A DNA stretch of 52,973 nucleotides, from assembly GCF_028690125.1 (NCBI RefSeq), contig NZ_JAQVBV010000035.1:1-52973 (forward strand). Direction: 5' to 3'. Each line of letters starts with the position of its first letter. Position 1 is the stretch's first letter. A model generated the notes under the pieces. The model searched no databases. It worked only from the letters and a program-made list of their open reading frames with translations, and had not been told where the DNA came from. Shown in pieces: positions 32,417 to 41,405 of the stretch. A program made the position numbers and the translations under genes. The stretch is from Bacteroides sp. GTDB lineage: Bacteria; Bacteroidota; Bacteroidia; Bacteroidales; Bacteroidaceae.

Positions 32417-32795
32417 TACTTAGAGAATTTAAAGTTTCCATTTTTGTCACTTGTCTTTTTTTGAAGCTAACAAGCTAATAATCAGAAAGGAAAAGTGACA
32501 ATAAAGTGACAATAGACTCCATTACAATATCTATTGTCACTTTCTAAATCCACATTTTTACTTTATAAATCTGATTATCAATACTTAATAGACATTTTTC
32601 TTTATTACTTCTTCTTTTCTTATATTCTTCATTTAAGGTAAAGTAATAAATACCCATTTTAATGGCTATGAATATACTAAAATGCTTCTTTCTAACTTTG
32701 AAAATGTGGAGAAAAGGAGAAAATTCTTCAATCTTATTATGTGGTAGATGGTAAGTATTCTTAGTCCTTTAAAACATAAGAAATAATCAGTTCTC
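32417..32795. other. Gap with inverted and direct repeats
   Basis: AAAGTGACAATAG (32503-32515) and CTATTGTCACTTT (32531-32543) form a perfect 13-bp inverted repeat; AAGTGACAATA is also present at 32493-32503 as a direct copy. No gene is visible. It could terminate transcription or bind a protein. I see nothing else in the stretch. Confidence 0.45.
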
Positions 32796-33479
32796 TCAGC
32801 GGCTCACCTCTTTTTCTACGGATAATATCTTATCCAAGGTCTTTTTAGCTTCGGTAGAAGGAAATTTCTGAACGACTTTCTGTAAAGATGCACGCGCTTT
32901 CTCATATTCAGAGGAAAACAACTGGAATAATCCGTCCCGATAACGTGCATACTGCATCTTTGTAGGAGAGATGATCTTCTTATAATCATTTTCTAACTTT
33001 TGCTTTTCCTGCTCTCCTTTCAGATAGTAATAATTACCTAGAAAAATATTGGCAGCCAAGTTATCAGTATCCAGATTCAATATTTGTTCATAAATCCGTA
33101 AAGCATCTTTCTCCTGCCCCCGGCAAACCTGCATTTCGGCACAAGCCTCCATATAATCCACATTACCGGGATTTTTCTGTATCAGTTCCTTATAAAATAA
33201 ATATGATTTATCGTAATTGCGCTTCTTTTTGAAGCCGACAGCTAATTCATTTGCCAACTTAGAACAGATAACACTGTTCTTATCCACAGTTGTCCAATAA
33301 TACATTTCCGAACGACTGATATCCACCCCAATAGCCTGACGGAAGTAGCTAGTAGCCTGCCCCTGCTGATTTGCTTCGATAGCAACTGATACTTTAGACA
33401 ACATCTCTTCTACCGTTTGAGCACTGAGCATTAACGGCATTGTCAATAAAGAGAAAAAAAGAATAGTTAAGACTCTCAT
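32796..33479 (-). CDS. Exported tetratricopeptide-repeat protein
   Basis: A 227-residue protein with a signal peptide (MRVLTILFFSLLTMPLMLSAQ, cleaved after about residue 20). The rest is helical with TPR-like pairs: DKSYLFYKELIQKNPGNVDYM, KDALRIYEQILNLDTDNLAAN and YEKARASLQKVVQKFPST. It likely sits in the periplasm or at the outer membrane as a protein-binding scaffold. It is a single gene with its own promoter box at 33,521-33,514; partner unknown. Confidence 0.8.
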   Translation of the reverse strand: MRVLTILFFSLLTMPLMLSAQTVEEMLSKVSVAIEANQQGQATSYFRQAIGVDISRSEMYYWTTVDKNSVICSKLANELAVGFKKKRNYDKSYLFYKELIQKNPGNVDYMEACAEMQVCRGQEKDALRIYEQILNLDTDNLAANIFLGNYYYLKGEQEKQKLENDYKKIISPTKMQYARYRDGLFQLFSSEYEKARASLQKVVQKFPSTEAKKTLDKILSVEKEVSR

Positions 33480-33513
33480 AATCTGTTATATTGCCATTTA
33501 GTTTGCGACTTCA

Positions 33514-33521
33514 CAAAGATA
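33514..33521 (-). promoter_or_regulatory. Promoter -7 box of the TPR gene
   Basis: TATCTTTG on the minus strand lies 34 bases before the ATG. A -33 element is not clear. Confidence 0.5.
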
Positions 33522-33663
33522 CAATAAAAAACAGATCATTGTTCAGTGAAAAAGCGATTTATTTAAGTATTTGTTATAATTTACTTCAATAGTAAATTTA
33601 TAACCGGGGATATATAATGTCTAATAAAACACAATCGTTCAAACAAACGAGATAAAAAAGTAA

Positions 33664-33708
33664 GTCCGGCAAAGATATGTACAGAATCATATACACACCA
33701 TGCCGGAC
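33664..33708 (-). terminator. Hairpin after glpT
   Basis: GTCCGGCA (33664-33671) and TGCCGGAC (33701-33708) form an 8-bp stem 23 bases after the glpT stop. The long 29-base loop and the weak T tract make it a likely but not certain terminator of the glp operon. Confidence 0.6.
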
Positions 33709-33731
33709 ATATGTAGAAAACACGCTTATTA

Positions 33732-35075
33732 TTATTTATTTCCCTTTACCAAATATTGCTCTTCCTTATATGTAAATGTCACAAACAGAAATGCCAGCGC
33801 ACAAGCGATCAACATCATGATGAAATACCAATTCCACCCAAATTGATCAACTACAAATCCGACACCTATATTAGCCAGCAAAGCAGTACCAAAGAAATAG
33901 CCGAAGAATCCGGTCAGACCGGCTGAAGTTCCCGCTGCATTTTTAGGGGCTAGATCCAAAGCCTGAACTCCGATCAGCATGACAGGACCATAGATTAAGA
34001 AACCAATCATGATCAGGCAAATAACATCAATCATGGCATGTCCCGAAGGATTAAACCAATAGATAGCAATAAATACGGCAGTCAGCACCATATAAATCAT
34101 GATCGTAATGGCACGGCGTCCTTTAAATATCTTATCACTCAACCAACCGCAAATGATTGTTCCCGGAATGGCTGCAAACTCATAAGCAAAATAAGCCCAG
34201 CCAATATCCTTTAAGTTATATCCCTTCACATTTTGCAAATAAGTAGGAGCCCAATCCAGACAACCATAACGCACCATATAAATGAAAGCATTGGCAATGG
34301 CTATAAACCAAAGAGTACGGTTATTCAAAACATATTTGAAAAAGATCTCTTTGGTAGTCAGTACCTCCTCATTCTTAGCACTATAATTTTTCGGATAATC
34401 ATTTCGATATTTCTCAATAGAAGGCAATCCGCAGGATTGAGGGGTATCACGAATCAGCAGATAAGCAAGTACAGCAATAAATAGAGCCACAAAAGCCGGA
34501 AAGCAGAAAGTTCCGAAACGCCAACTTCCCGACCAAATCAGCCCATAAGCCGCCATTGGTCCTACCAACGCTCCTCCTACATTATGTGCACAATTCCAGA
34601 TAGACATCTTAGTCCCTCTTTCTTTGATTGAAAACCAATGGGTCATCACCCTACCGCAAGGAGGCCACCCCATGCCTTGAAACCAACCAATCAGAAATTG
34701 AAGAGTGAACATCATAGGAATAGATGATGTTCCCCATTGAGTACCTAAAATAAAGGTAACTCCCGCTGCAAGCAACAAACCCAAAGGTAAAAACTTCCGG
34801 GCATTACTGCGGTCAGAGACACTACCCATTAAAAACTTAGACAAAGCATAAGCTATGGCATTGGCAGAAATGGCAAAACCAAGAGCGGCGTGATCGTACC
34901 CCATCTGCTCCAATTCCGGCATAGCCATCGTGAAATTCTTACGTACCAGATAATATCCGGCATAGCCTACAAAGATTCCTATAAAGACTTGTAAGCGAAG
35001 TCTTTTATACTGTTTATCAATTTTTCCTGCCGGCATTTCAGCCTTAAAAGCAGGGGGAGTTAGAAAGTGTGACAT
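33732..35075 (-). CDS. glpT: Glycerol-3-phosphate transporter (GlpT-like MFS)
   Basis: A 447-residue inner-membrane antiporter of the organophosphate:Pi family, importing glycerol 3-phosphate in exchange for phosphate. Twelve hydrophobic helices are visible. Substrate-site features agree with E. coli GlpT: GYAGYYLVRKNFTMAMP in helix 1 with the arginine, and MVRYGCLDWAPTYL in helix 7 with the second arginine. MGWPPCGRVMTHWF is the conserved MFS loop. It is the last gene of the glpABC unit, 40 bases after glpC, so import and oxidation of the same substrate are co-expressed. Confidence 0.9.
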   Translation of the reverse strand: MSHFLTPPAFKAEMPAGKIDKQYKRLRLQVFIGIFVGYAGYYLVRKNFTMAMPELEQMGYDHAALGFAISANAIAYALSKFLMGSVSDRSNARKFLPLGLLLAAGVTFILGTQWGTSSIPMMFTLQFLIGWFQGMGWPPCGRVMTHWFSIKERGTKMSIWNCAHNVGGALVGPMAAYGLIWSGSWRFGTFCFPAFVALFIAVLAYLLIRDTPQSCGLPSIEKYRNDYPKNYSAKNEEVLTTKEIFFKYVLNNRTLWFIAIANAFIYMVRYGCLDWAPTYLQNVKGYNLKDIGWAYFAYEFAAIPGTIICGWLSDKIFKGRRAITIMIYMVLTAVFIAIYWFNPSGHAMIDVICLIMIGFLIYGPVMLIGVQALDLAPKNAAGTSAGLTGFFGYFFGTALLANIGVGFVVDQFGWNWYFIMMLIACALAFLFVTFTYKEEQYLVKGNK

Positions 35076-35115
35076 AGTATATCGTTTTTCGTAATGTGTT
35101 TTCCGTTCTTATATT

Positions 35116-36366
35116 TTAATGCCGATTTAGTGCAACGGTCGCTTCCACATCCAGCGCATCAGCCAAGATGGAGATCGGATTCATGACACGTGTCGGAGTA
35201 GACATCTCAATTTGCCATTTGCAAGTTTCGCAATCGGTAGCAACGTAACTGATATGCGACTCCTGAATCTGGCGGAACAGGGGATTCCCGATTCCTTGAG
35301 AAGTTTCGTAATTCTCTTTTTTAAACCCATAGGTTCCCGCAATACCACAGCACTGGGAATTAAGCATCACAAAGTCCATCCCCGGAATCATTCGCAACAA
35401 AGCAGTGGAATAAATAGACCATCCTAACTTTTCCATATGGCAGGGAGTATGATAAGCAATCCTGTTGCGATAATCTTTCTTGAAAGCTAGTTTTACCTCT
35501 CCCGATTCTACCAAACGGAATATAAAACGAGTCGCAAGCTCCGTACTTTGACGAACATCGGCGTTATCAATATCCAGCAAATGAGGATACTCATCACGGA
35601 GAGTAAACACACAGGTAGACGAAGTCGCCAACACAGGACGATTATTCTCAATCACCGACTGACGAATCGCCTTTATATTGTGCAATGCCTGCTTTTTAGC
35701 TTGCGAAATAAGTCCATTAGAGATCAACGCTACTCCACAACATTTTTCGTGTTCCAATAAATGCACTCCATAACCGATTGCATTCATTAACTTCACCAGA
35801 TCTTTTCCTAGCTGCGGAAAATTATAATTCACGTAGCAACCATGAAAGTAACTCACATGACGCTGATAAGAATCCTGCTTTGCTTCCGCTTGCTGATGAT
35901 ACCAACTCTCAAAAGTTTGCGAAGCATATTGGGGGAATGTACGCCGATGATCTATCTGAAGTACAGTATCCATGACCTTTTTTACCGGACTCAACTTCAG
36001 CGTTGCATTCACCACCGGAGCCAGTTTGGTAGACACCGTTCCTACTATGTCAGTGTTAGCCAACATCATATCGCGCAGTTTCGGTTTCGAACGACTGTAC
36101 TTAATACGTGCCGCCTGAATAATATCACCAATCCGTACCCCCGAAGGACAAGAGACTTCGCAACGTTTACAATTCAGGCAATATTTAAGAGTCGGATCAA
36201 AAAAGTCGGGCGTTTTCAACCGGAAACGCTCTCCGTCCGGACCTGCCTGTTTAGGGCCGGGAAAGTTATGATTGATAGGTACTACCGGACAATACACCGT
36301 ACAGATGGTACACTTGATGCATTGCTCAAAGTTGTTGTTACTTATATTATATTGTTGTGAGTTCAT
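35116..36366 (-). CDS. glpC: Anaerobic glycerol-3-phosphate dehydrogenase subunit C
   Basis: A 416-residue iron-sulfur subunit that anchors the dehydrogenase and passes electrons to quinone. Two [4Fe-4S] motifs lie at the N-terminus, CIKCTICTVYCP and CLNCKRCEVSCP. Two CCG cysteine-rich domains follow, LLEHEKCCGVALISNG and MLNSQCCGIAGTYGF. The gap to glpB is 7 bases, so it is in the same operon. The likely electron acceptor in Bacteroides is menaquinone (fumarate respiration); that is knowledge of the organism, not of this sequence. Confidence 0.94.
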   Translation of the reverse strand: MNSQQYNISNNNFEQCIKCTICTVYCPVVPINHNFPGPKQAGPDGERFRLKTPDFFDPTLKYCLNCKRCEVSCPSGVRIGDIIQAARIKYSRSKPKLRDMMLANTDIVGTVSTKLAPVVNATLKLSPVKKVMDTVLQIDHRRTFPQYASQTFESWYHQQAEAKQDSYQRHVSYFHGCYVNYNFPQLGKDLVKLMNAIGYGVHLLEHEKCCGVALISNGLISQAKKQALHNIKAIRQSVIENNRPVLATSSTCVFTLRDEYPHLLDIDNADVRQSTELATRFIFRLVESGEVKLAFKKDYRNRIAYHTPCHMEKLGWSIYSTALLRMIPGMDFVMLNSQCCGIAGTYGFKKENYETSQGIGNPLFRQIQESHISYVATDCETCKWQIEMSTPTRVMNPISILADALDVEATVALNRH

Positions 36367-36373
36367 AATACTC

Positions 36374-37618
36374 TTATTTAACTATTTTATCGGCTACGTT
36401 CATGGCAGACAGGATGGAAACACCCGCGCCACACCCTTCTTGCATGGGGTTGAATCCCGACAGAATAGAGCCGATAGCATATAAATTATCAATTTTCTTA
36501 CCTTGTATCATCGGGTGGAAATCCGCATCGGTTTTTACGCCAAAGTTCATATAGGGTTGAGAAGCAAAAACATTGGTTTGATACCATTTGGCACGATCTT
36601 CATCAAAGTAGACATCTACATTGAACACCGGTTCATATACTGAATCGGGACGGGCAATAATCCCCCGGCTAAAGAAACTTCCGGAAGCCAGTACATAATT
36701 ATCTGCCGACAATTCAATATCACCGTGATTCGTCGTAACGATTCCTTTTATCTGTCCGTCCGTAATGACTCCACGTTCTACAGTATCCCCCACCATAAAG
36801 GTCCCCCCCAATCCAATGAAATGACGGGTTAATTGTTGTTGGGTACGTATTCCCGGCACGGAAGGGGGCATCGTAGCCACCAGAGAAAGTGGTCTGGCCA
36901 ACCGTTGTTTCAGATATTGCATGGGTATGGGAGATGACAAACCGAAAACAGCAGGAAGAACTACCATATCTACTTCGCCACACATCGGTTGAAGTGCCTC
37001 AACCAACTGATTGATTGATTCGTACGAATCAAATACGCGGGCAATATTGGCCGAACGCATTTCCGTAGGATTACACCGCAATTTCTCTACGGGAGGTAAA
37101 CTGATGGAAGAAACTGTACACGTCGCTCCATGTGCTTCAAAGGAGTCTGCAATAAACTGTGTGTAGAAATCCAGAAAACCTTCAAAATTAATAATGGCTA
37201 CACGCGACCAAGGAAATTTCTCACGGTTTTCAAACGTAGTAAAGTCTTCAAATGTAAGCCAGGTTTGCTTCAACATTCCCATCGGCGTCAGCCGATAATG
37301 ATTTCTGTCCGAATTACCTTGCACCAAGACTCCGCAACGTTCCATGAAAAGATTGGTATCTTCAGCATATTGCTTTACTTTCTCTATTCCGATCCTTCGA
37401 TAAGGATGAACCTCTTCTAATTGTCCAATAGCCTCCAACGGATGAATGACTTCGGAACCATCGGGCAACTTACCCAACAAATCCAAAGATCCCGAAGAAA
37501 AATGCAATGCACTTTGTCCGGTAGATATAATAACGCAGTTTTGTCCTTTCTCTTGCAAACGGATGCCACAAACTAATCCGGCAAGCCCTCCTCCTATTAT
37601 GATTGTATCAAATTTCAT
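36374..37618 (-). CDS. glpB: Anaerobic glycerol-3-phosphate dehydrogenase subunit B
   Basis: A 414-residue flavoprotein subunit. The N-terminus has the dinucleotide-binding fold FDTIIIGGGLAGLVCGIRLQEKG, and the C-terminal half carries the flavin loop NLYAIGSILSGFNPMQEGCG. It works with GlpA and GlpC as one membrane-bound enzyme that oxidises glycerol 3-phosphate to dihydroxyacetone phosphate. Gaps of 7 and 9 bases to its neighbours show one transcript. Confidence 0.92.
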   Translation of the reverse strand: MKFDTIIIGGGLAGLVCGIRLQEKGQNCVIISTGQSALHFSSGSLDLLGKLPDGSEVIHPLEAIGQLEEVHPYRRIGIEKVKQYAEDTNLFMERCGVLVQGNSDRNHYRLTPMGMLKQTWLTFEDFTTFENREKFPWSRVAIINFEGFLDFYTQFIADSFEAHGATCTVSSISLPPVEKLRCNPTEMRSANIARVFDSYESINQLVEALQPMCGEVDMVVLPAVFGLSSPIPMQYLKQRLARPLSLVATMPPSVPGIRTQQQLTRHFIGLGGTFMVGDTVERGVITDGQIKGIVTTNHGDIELSADNYVLASGSFFSRGIIARPDSVYEPVFNVDVYFDEDRAKWYQTNVFASQPYMNFGVKTDADFHPMIQGKKIDNLYAIGSILSGFNPMQEGCGAGVSILSAMNVADKIVK

Positions 37619-37627
37619 AAGTCTATC

Positions 37628-39256
37628 TCATTTTTTGTCAGTCGAGCCTAAATCACATACATTGTCATACACCCACGCCGAAAACTGGCTTTCACGCAGA
37701 CATTCGCCCCAGGCAATGGGATACATACCTTTCCAACGCTCATTCAGGAAAGTAACCAAATCCGCTTTTGCACGACCGGAACACTGATGTGCTTTCCCCA
37801 ATAATCCGGCAGCCCGACAAGCACAAAGTTCTCCCTGACAGGTTCCCATCCCTAAACGAGTACGACGACGAAGTGCAACCAATGTATCAGCATCCAACTC
37901 ATTGAAAGCATAATCCACTTCGCCGACTGTTACACTTTCGCACTCACACACAAGACTGTCATCAAATTTATTATTATTGGCAATCCTGCTGGCAAGTTCA
38001 CCGTGCCGACCTTCTTCCGCCTTTCTCACCATTGAGATAGTAACAGATTCTTTCTTATCTTTTACGTCTACCACTCCTCTCGATCCGGGTAGCTCAATTT
38101 CAGCTGTCTGGCAAACCTTATCCACCCTTAGCTTTTTACAAACTAAATCGGCAGCCCATTCCGCCATCAAGCGGTAAGTCATCAACTTTCCACCTGTAAT
38201 GGTTATAAAGCCACCAAGTCCATCACGTTTTTCGTGATCCAGCAACACAATACCCCGGCTAATGCTTCTTCCGGAAGGATCATCATCGGCAGCCACCAAA
38301 GGACGCACTCCGGCATACGCACGAAGAATACGGGTAGTAGCTAAAGAAGGTGCAAGTTTTTCTCCTTCTTCCAAAAGGATTCTGACTTCATCCGGCGTAA
38401 CATGCATATGATCAATCTCATCGTATGGAATATGACTGGAGGTAGTACCAATTACACAAATGGTATCCCCCGGCACTAAAATATCCGCATCGGCAGGTTT
38501 ACGGCAACGATTCAACACAACATTATTCACACGATGACCGAAAATCAGCAAAGCTCCCTTAGCCGGGAACATATTTACCCTGACTCCTGCCAACTCTGCA
38601 ATATGATGTCCCCAAATACCGCCGGCATTCACCGTGACAGGGGCATAGAATTTCTTCTTTTCCTTCGTTTTATGATCGAGCACACAAACACCGACTACAC
38701 GATCCTGCTCTTTGATAAATTCAATGACTTCATGATAAGTTAAAGTAGTTGCTCCATGCATACGTGCATCCAGAATATTGGCAATAGTCAATCGGAACGG
38801 ATCAACGGAACCATCCGGAACTCTTACTGCCCCGATCAAAGCAGGATTTGCCGAAGGTTCTAGTAGAAGTGCCTCTTTCGGATCAATTGCTTCGGCTTCA
38901 ATCCCCGCTTTCCGACAGCTATCTATGAATGTGGTCTGATAATTTATATCGTCTTCCGGCAAAGAAATAAATAAGCCGGAAGTTCCTTCCACACAGTGAC
39001 TTGCTATACGGCGCAGTGTCATATTCTCTTTAATACATTCAGCAGCCGATTCATGGTCGTTCACTGCATACCGGGCCCCACTATGGAGTAGTCCGTGGTT
39101 ACGACTGGTTGCGCCATTCGTGTAATCGAAGCGTTCCAGCAGCAGCACGCGCAAACCACGCATCGCACAATCGCGAGCTGTACCGGCTCCCGTTGCACCT
39201 CCCCCAATAACAATTACATCAAATTGCTCTTTATTCTCTTTATTATCCATCGACAT
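37628..39256 (-). CDS. glpA: Anaerobic glycerol-3-phosphate dehydrogenase subunit A
   Basis: A 542-residue catalytic flavoprotein. FDVIVIGGGATGAGTARDCA with the following RVLLLE is the FAD-binding fold (residues 13-40), and TSRNHGLLHSGARYAV is the substrate/FAD loop typical of glycerol-3-phosphate dehydrogenases. The C-terminus has an iron-sulfur-type domain, VCECESVTVGEVDYAF with GTCQGELCACRAAG. It is the first gene of the leftward glpABCT operon and starts near the promoter at 39,331. The first ATG is the one closest to the promoter; an ATG two codons later is possible. Confidence 0.94.
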   Translation of the reverse strand: MSMDNKENKEQFDVIVIGGGATGAGTARDCAMRGLRVLLLERFDYTNGATSRNHGLLHSGARYAVNDHESAAECIKENMTLRRIASHCVEGTSGLFISLPEDDINYQTTFIDSCRKAGIEAEAIDPKEALLLEPSANPALIGAVRVPDGSVDPFRLTIANILDARMHGATTLTYHEVIEFIKEQDRVVGVCVLDHKTKEKKKFYAPVTVNAGGIWGHHIAELAGVRVNMFPAKGALLIFGHRVNNVVLNRCRKPADADILVPGDTICVIGTTSSHIPYDEIDHMHVTPDEVRILLEEGEKLAPSLATTRILRAYAGVRPLVAADDDPSGRSISRGIVLLDHEKRDGLGGFITITGGKLMTYRLMAEWAADLVCKKLRVDKVCQTAEIELPGSRGVVDVKDKKESVTISMVRKAEEGRHGELASRIANNNKFDDSLVCECESVTVGEVDYAFNELDADTLVALRRRTRLGMGTCQGELCACRAAGLLGKAHQCSGRAKADLVTFLNERWKGMYPIAWGECLRESQFSAWVYDNVCDLGSTDKK

Positions 39257-39596
39257 TTATGTTTTTAGGCATAAAACAACCTATATATATTTCGATTTAT
39301 ATATTTATAATTTCGTTTCGATGCAAAAATAGATATTATTTCCGATATTACGAAACATTTACATTTTCTTTTTACCCATAACCATCTTCTTTTTTTCTTC
39401 AAATAAAACCTTATTTAAAAGGAAAGAACAAAAAAACTTTCTTTTACGAAAAAAAGAAGAGCTATTTTCATTAAACTAATTATCTTTCTACGTATATTTG
39501 TAGCCTTCATAAGAACTAATAAGCGAATGAATGAAAGTATAAAACGAAATTTAGTTAGTCAAATGAAATGTTTAATCTGATTTATATAAAGGAATT
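39257..39596. promoter_or_regulatory. Divergent promoter region between glpA and egsA-like gene
   Basis: Minus strand: TATTTTTG at 39,331-39,324, 67 bases before the glpA ATG. Plus strand: TATATTTG at 39,493-39,500, 96 bases before the start of the dehydrogenase. Both fit TAnnTTTG, with TTTC-like -33 elements. The segment between is A/T-rich and could hold a shared operator; I see no palindrome that stands out. No gene is present. Confidence 0.6.
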
Positions 39597-41039
39597 ATGG
39601 AGAATATTGAAATCTCAATTGAATTTAACCCTGAAATCATCCAACGGATTTATTCCATTATAAAAGAAGATCCGGACTACAAACCGAAACCATACAGACG
39701 AGGTATGTTAAGAATAGAACAAGCCTTGGAAGCTACCAGTGATACCAGAGCACTCCGATTGGGAGATGGAATACTGGAAGAAGTCGCAGACTTGTTCACC
39801 AAACAATTCCCGCGAAGAAAAGCAATCATTGTAGCCGATACCAATACATATGCCGCTGCCGGTAAACGAGTAGAGGAAGCTCTTCGCAAAGCGGACATCG
39901 AACAGGAATCTCCATTCATTTTCGAATCATCAACCTTACATGCAGAATATAGTTGTGTGACCGAATTAGTGGAATGCTTTAAGAAATGTGAAGCAATTCC
40001 TATCGCAGTTGGTTCCGGCACAATTAATGACCTGACAAAACTTGCCTCTCATTTGGCAGGAAAAAGATATATGTGTGTAGCTACCGCTGCATCTATGGAC
40101 GGATACACAGCTTACGGAGCTTCTATTCGTGCAAACGATATCAAACAATTATTTCCATGTGTTGCCCCGCAAGCCGTTCTGGTAGACACAGACATCATTT
40201 TGCAGTCACCGACAAAGATGACAACCTCAGGCTATGCCGACTTACTCGCAAAAATGACTGCCGGAGCCGATTGGATTATAGCCGATTGGCTGGGAGTAGA
40301 ACCAATAGATGAAAAGGCATGGAAAATCACTCAAAGCGGTTTCCATGAAGCCTTACTACTGACCGAAAAGGCTTCTGTACAAGATGAACACACCACGATA
40401 GCTAAATTAATGGAAGGACTTATGTTGGGTGGTTTTGCTATGCAACTAGTAAAGACCAACCGTCCTGCTTCGGGCGCAGAACATCTGCTTAGCAATTTTT
40501 GGGAGTTGGAACGCCGGATCAAAAAGACAAAGGCAGTCAGTCATGGAGATCTTCTCAGCATTGGTATTCTTGCTATTACAGCATTTTACGAATGGGTAGT
40601 AAATGCTCCGCTTGAAGATTTGGATATACAGAAATGTTGTGCCAACTGGCCGGATACAGAAGAATATGAACGCCAAGCCAAAGAAGCCATTTCCGAAATT
40701 GGCTTAAATGTTTGCATTCAGGAAGCAAAAGCAAAATATATATCTCGCGAACAGTTAGGCATACAGCTTCAACAATTAAAAGAATACTGGCCGGAGATTC
40801 GTGAACGTTTGTCACAGCAACTCATTCCTTACAGAGAAATGAAAGCAAAAATGAAACAAATAGGTCTACCGACCAATCCTGAGGAAGTTGGCATTTCACG
40901 AACACATTTGCGCCAGACCTTTTTATGCACTCAATATATGAACCGTCGTTTCACTGTACTCGACCTGGCACTCCGCACCGGATATATGAATACCTGGCTG
41001 AATGGCTTATTCGGTAAGGGAAAAATCTGGGAAATCTGA
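39597..41039 (+). CDS. egsA: sn-glycerol-1-phosphate dehydrogenase (EgsA/AraM-like)
   Basis: A 480-residue NAD(P)-dependent dehydrogenase of the iron-containing-alcohol-dehydrogenase-like fold. The nucleotide loop is IPIAVGSGTINDLTKLASHL, and the metal ligands by family pattern are D in TSGYADLLAKMTAGADW, H in ASGAEHLLSNFWE and H in AVSHGDLLSIG. EgsA-type enzymes interconvert dihydroxyacetone phosphate and glycerol 1-phosphate, the archaeal stereoisomer; B. subtilis AraM is a bacterial example. It is about 85 residues longer than AraM, with a helical C-terminal extension. It diverges from glpABCT and is followed by a terminator. Confidence 0.82.
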   Translation: MENIEISIEFNPEIIQRIYSIIKEDPDYKPKPYRRGMLRIEQALEATSDTRALRLGDGILEEVADLFTKQFPRRKAIIVADTNTYAAAGKRVEEALRKADIEQESPFIFESSTLHAEYSCVTELVECFKKCEAIPIAVGSGTINDLTKLASHLAGKRYMCVATAASMDGYTAYGASIRANDIKQLFPCVAPQAVLVDTDIILQSPTKMTTSGYADLLAKMTAGADWIIADWLGVEPIDEKAWKITQSGFHEALLLTEKASVQDEHTTIAKLMEGLMLGGFAMQLVKTNRPASGAEHLLSNFWELERRIKKTKAVSHGDLLSIGILAITAFYEWVVNAPLEDLDIQKCCANWPDTEEYERQAKEAISEIGLNVCIQEAKAKYISREQLGIQLQQLKEYWPEIRERLSQQLIPYREMKAKMKQIGLPTNPEEVGISRTHLRQTFLCTQYMNRRFTVLDLALRTGYMNTWLNGLFGKGKIWEI

Positions 41040-41079
41040 TTTCACACATATTATATAAGGTATAGATATTGAAAACGCA

Positions 41080-41123
41080 AGCCTGAGTTTACCGATAAGA
41101 GGTAAGCTCAGGCTATTTTATTT
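41080..41123 (+). terminator. Terminator after egsA-like gene
   Basis: AGCCTGAGTTTACC (41080-41093) pairs with GGTAAGCTCAGGCT (41101-41114), 14 positions with one G-U, followed by ATTTTATTT. It is 41 bases after the stop codon. Confidence 0.85.
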
Positions 41124-41242
41124 GTAAAGCCCTCAACTTGTTTTTGTAACCGAAAAGTAATAGAATCGAAGCATAAACTTTCTTTTTGGATTTAAAGTAC
41201 ACATACAAATGCATTTTTCAAGAAAATAATTATCTTTTTCCA

Positions 41243-41272
41243 TTGGCAAACATTTCTTTTTCCATATATTTG
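41243..41272 (+). promoter_or_regulatory. Promoter of the second transporter unit
   Basis: TTGG (41243-41246), an 18-base spacer and TATATTTG (41265-41272) fit the Bacteroides promoter. The leader to the ATG at 41406 is about 125 bases. Confidence 0.6.
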
Positions 41273-41293
41273 CGACACATAAAATAATTCAAT

Positions 41294-41336
41294 CCGTTTA
41301 ATCGAAAGTATTCGAAACAAGAATACTTCAAAACGG
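41294..41336 (+). promoter_or_regulatory. Nested hairpin in the leader of the second transporter gene
   Basis: CCGTTT (41294-41299) faces AAACGG (41331-41336); inside, AAGTATTC (41306-41313) faces GAATACTT (41321-41328) with a seven-base loop. It lies in the transcribed leader and could regulate or stabilise the message. No known riboswitch is recognised. Confidence 0.4.
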
Positions 41337-41405
41337 TTTTATCTGGCAGACTAAAAAGCCGCCTGTTACTATGATCAAAATACACCTTTAAAATAAAACA
41401 GGAAA

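Noticed and set aside
36720..36983. Open frame inside glpB
   Set aside because: It is a shadow on the same strand in another frame of a gene with clear homology.
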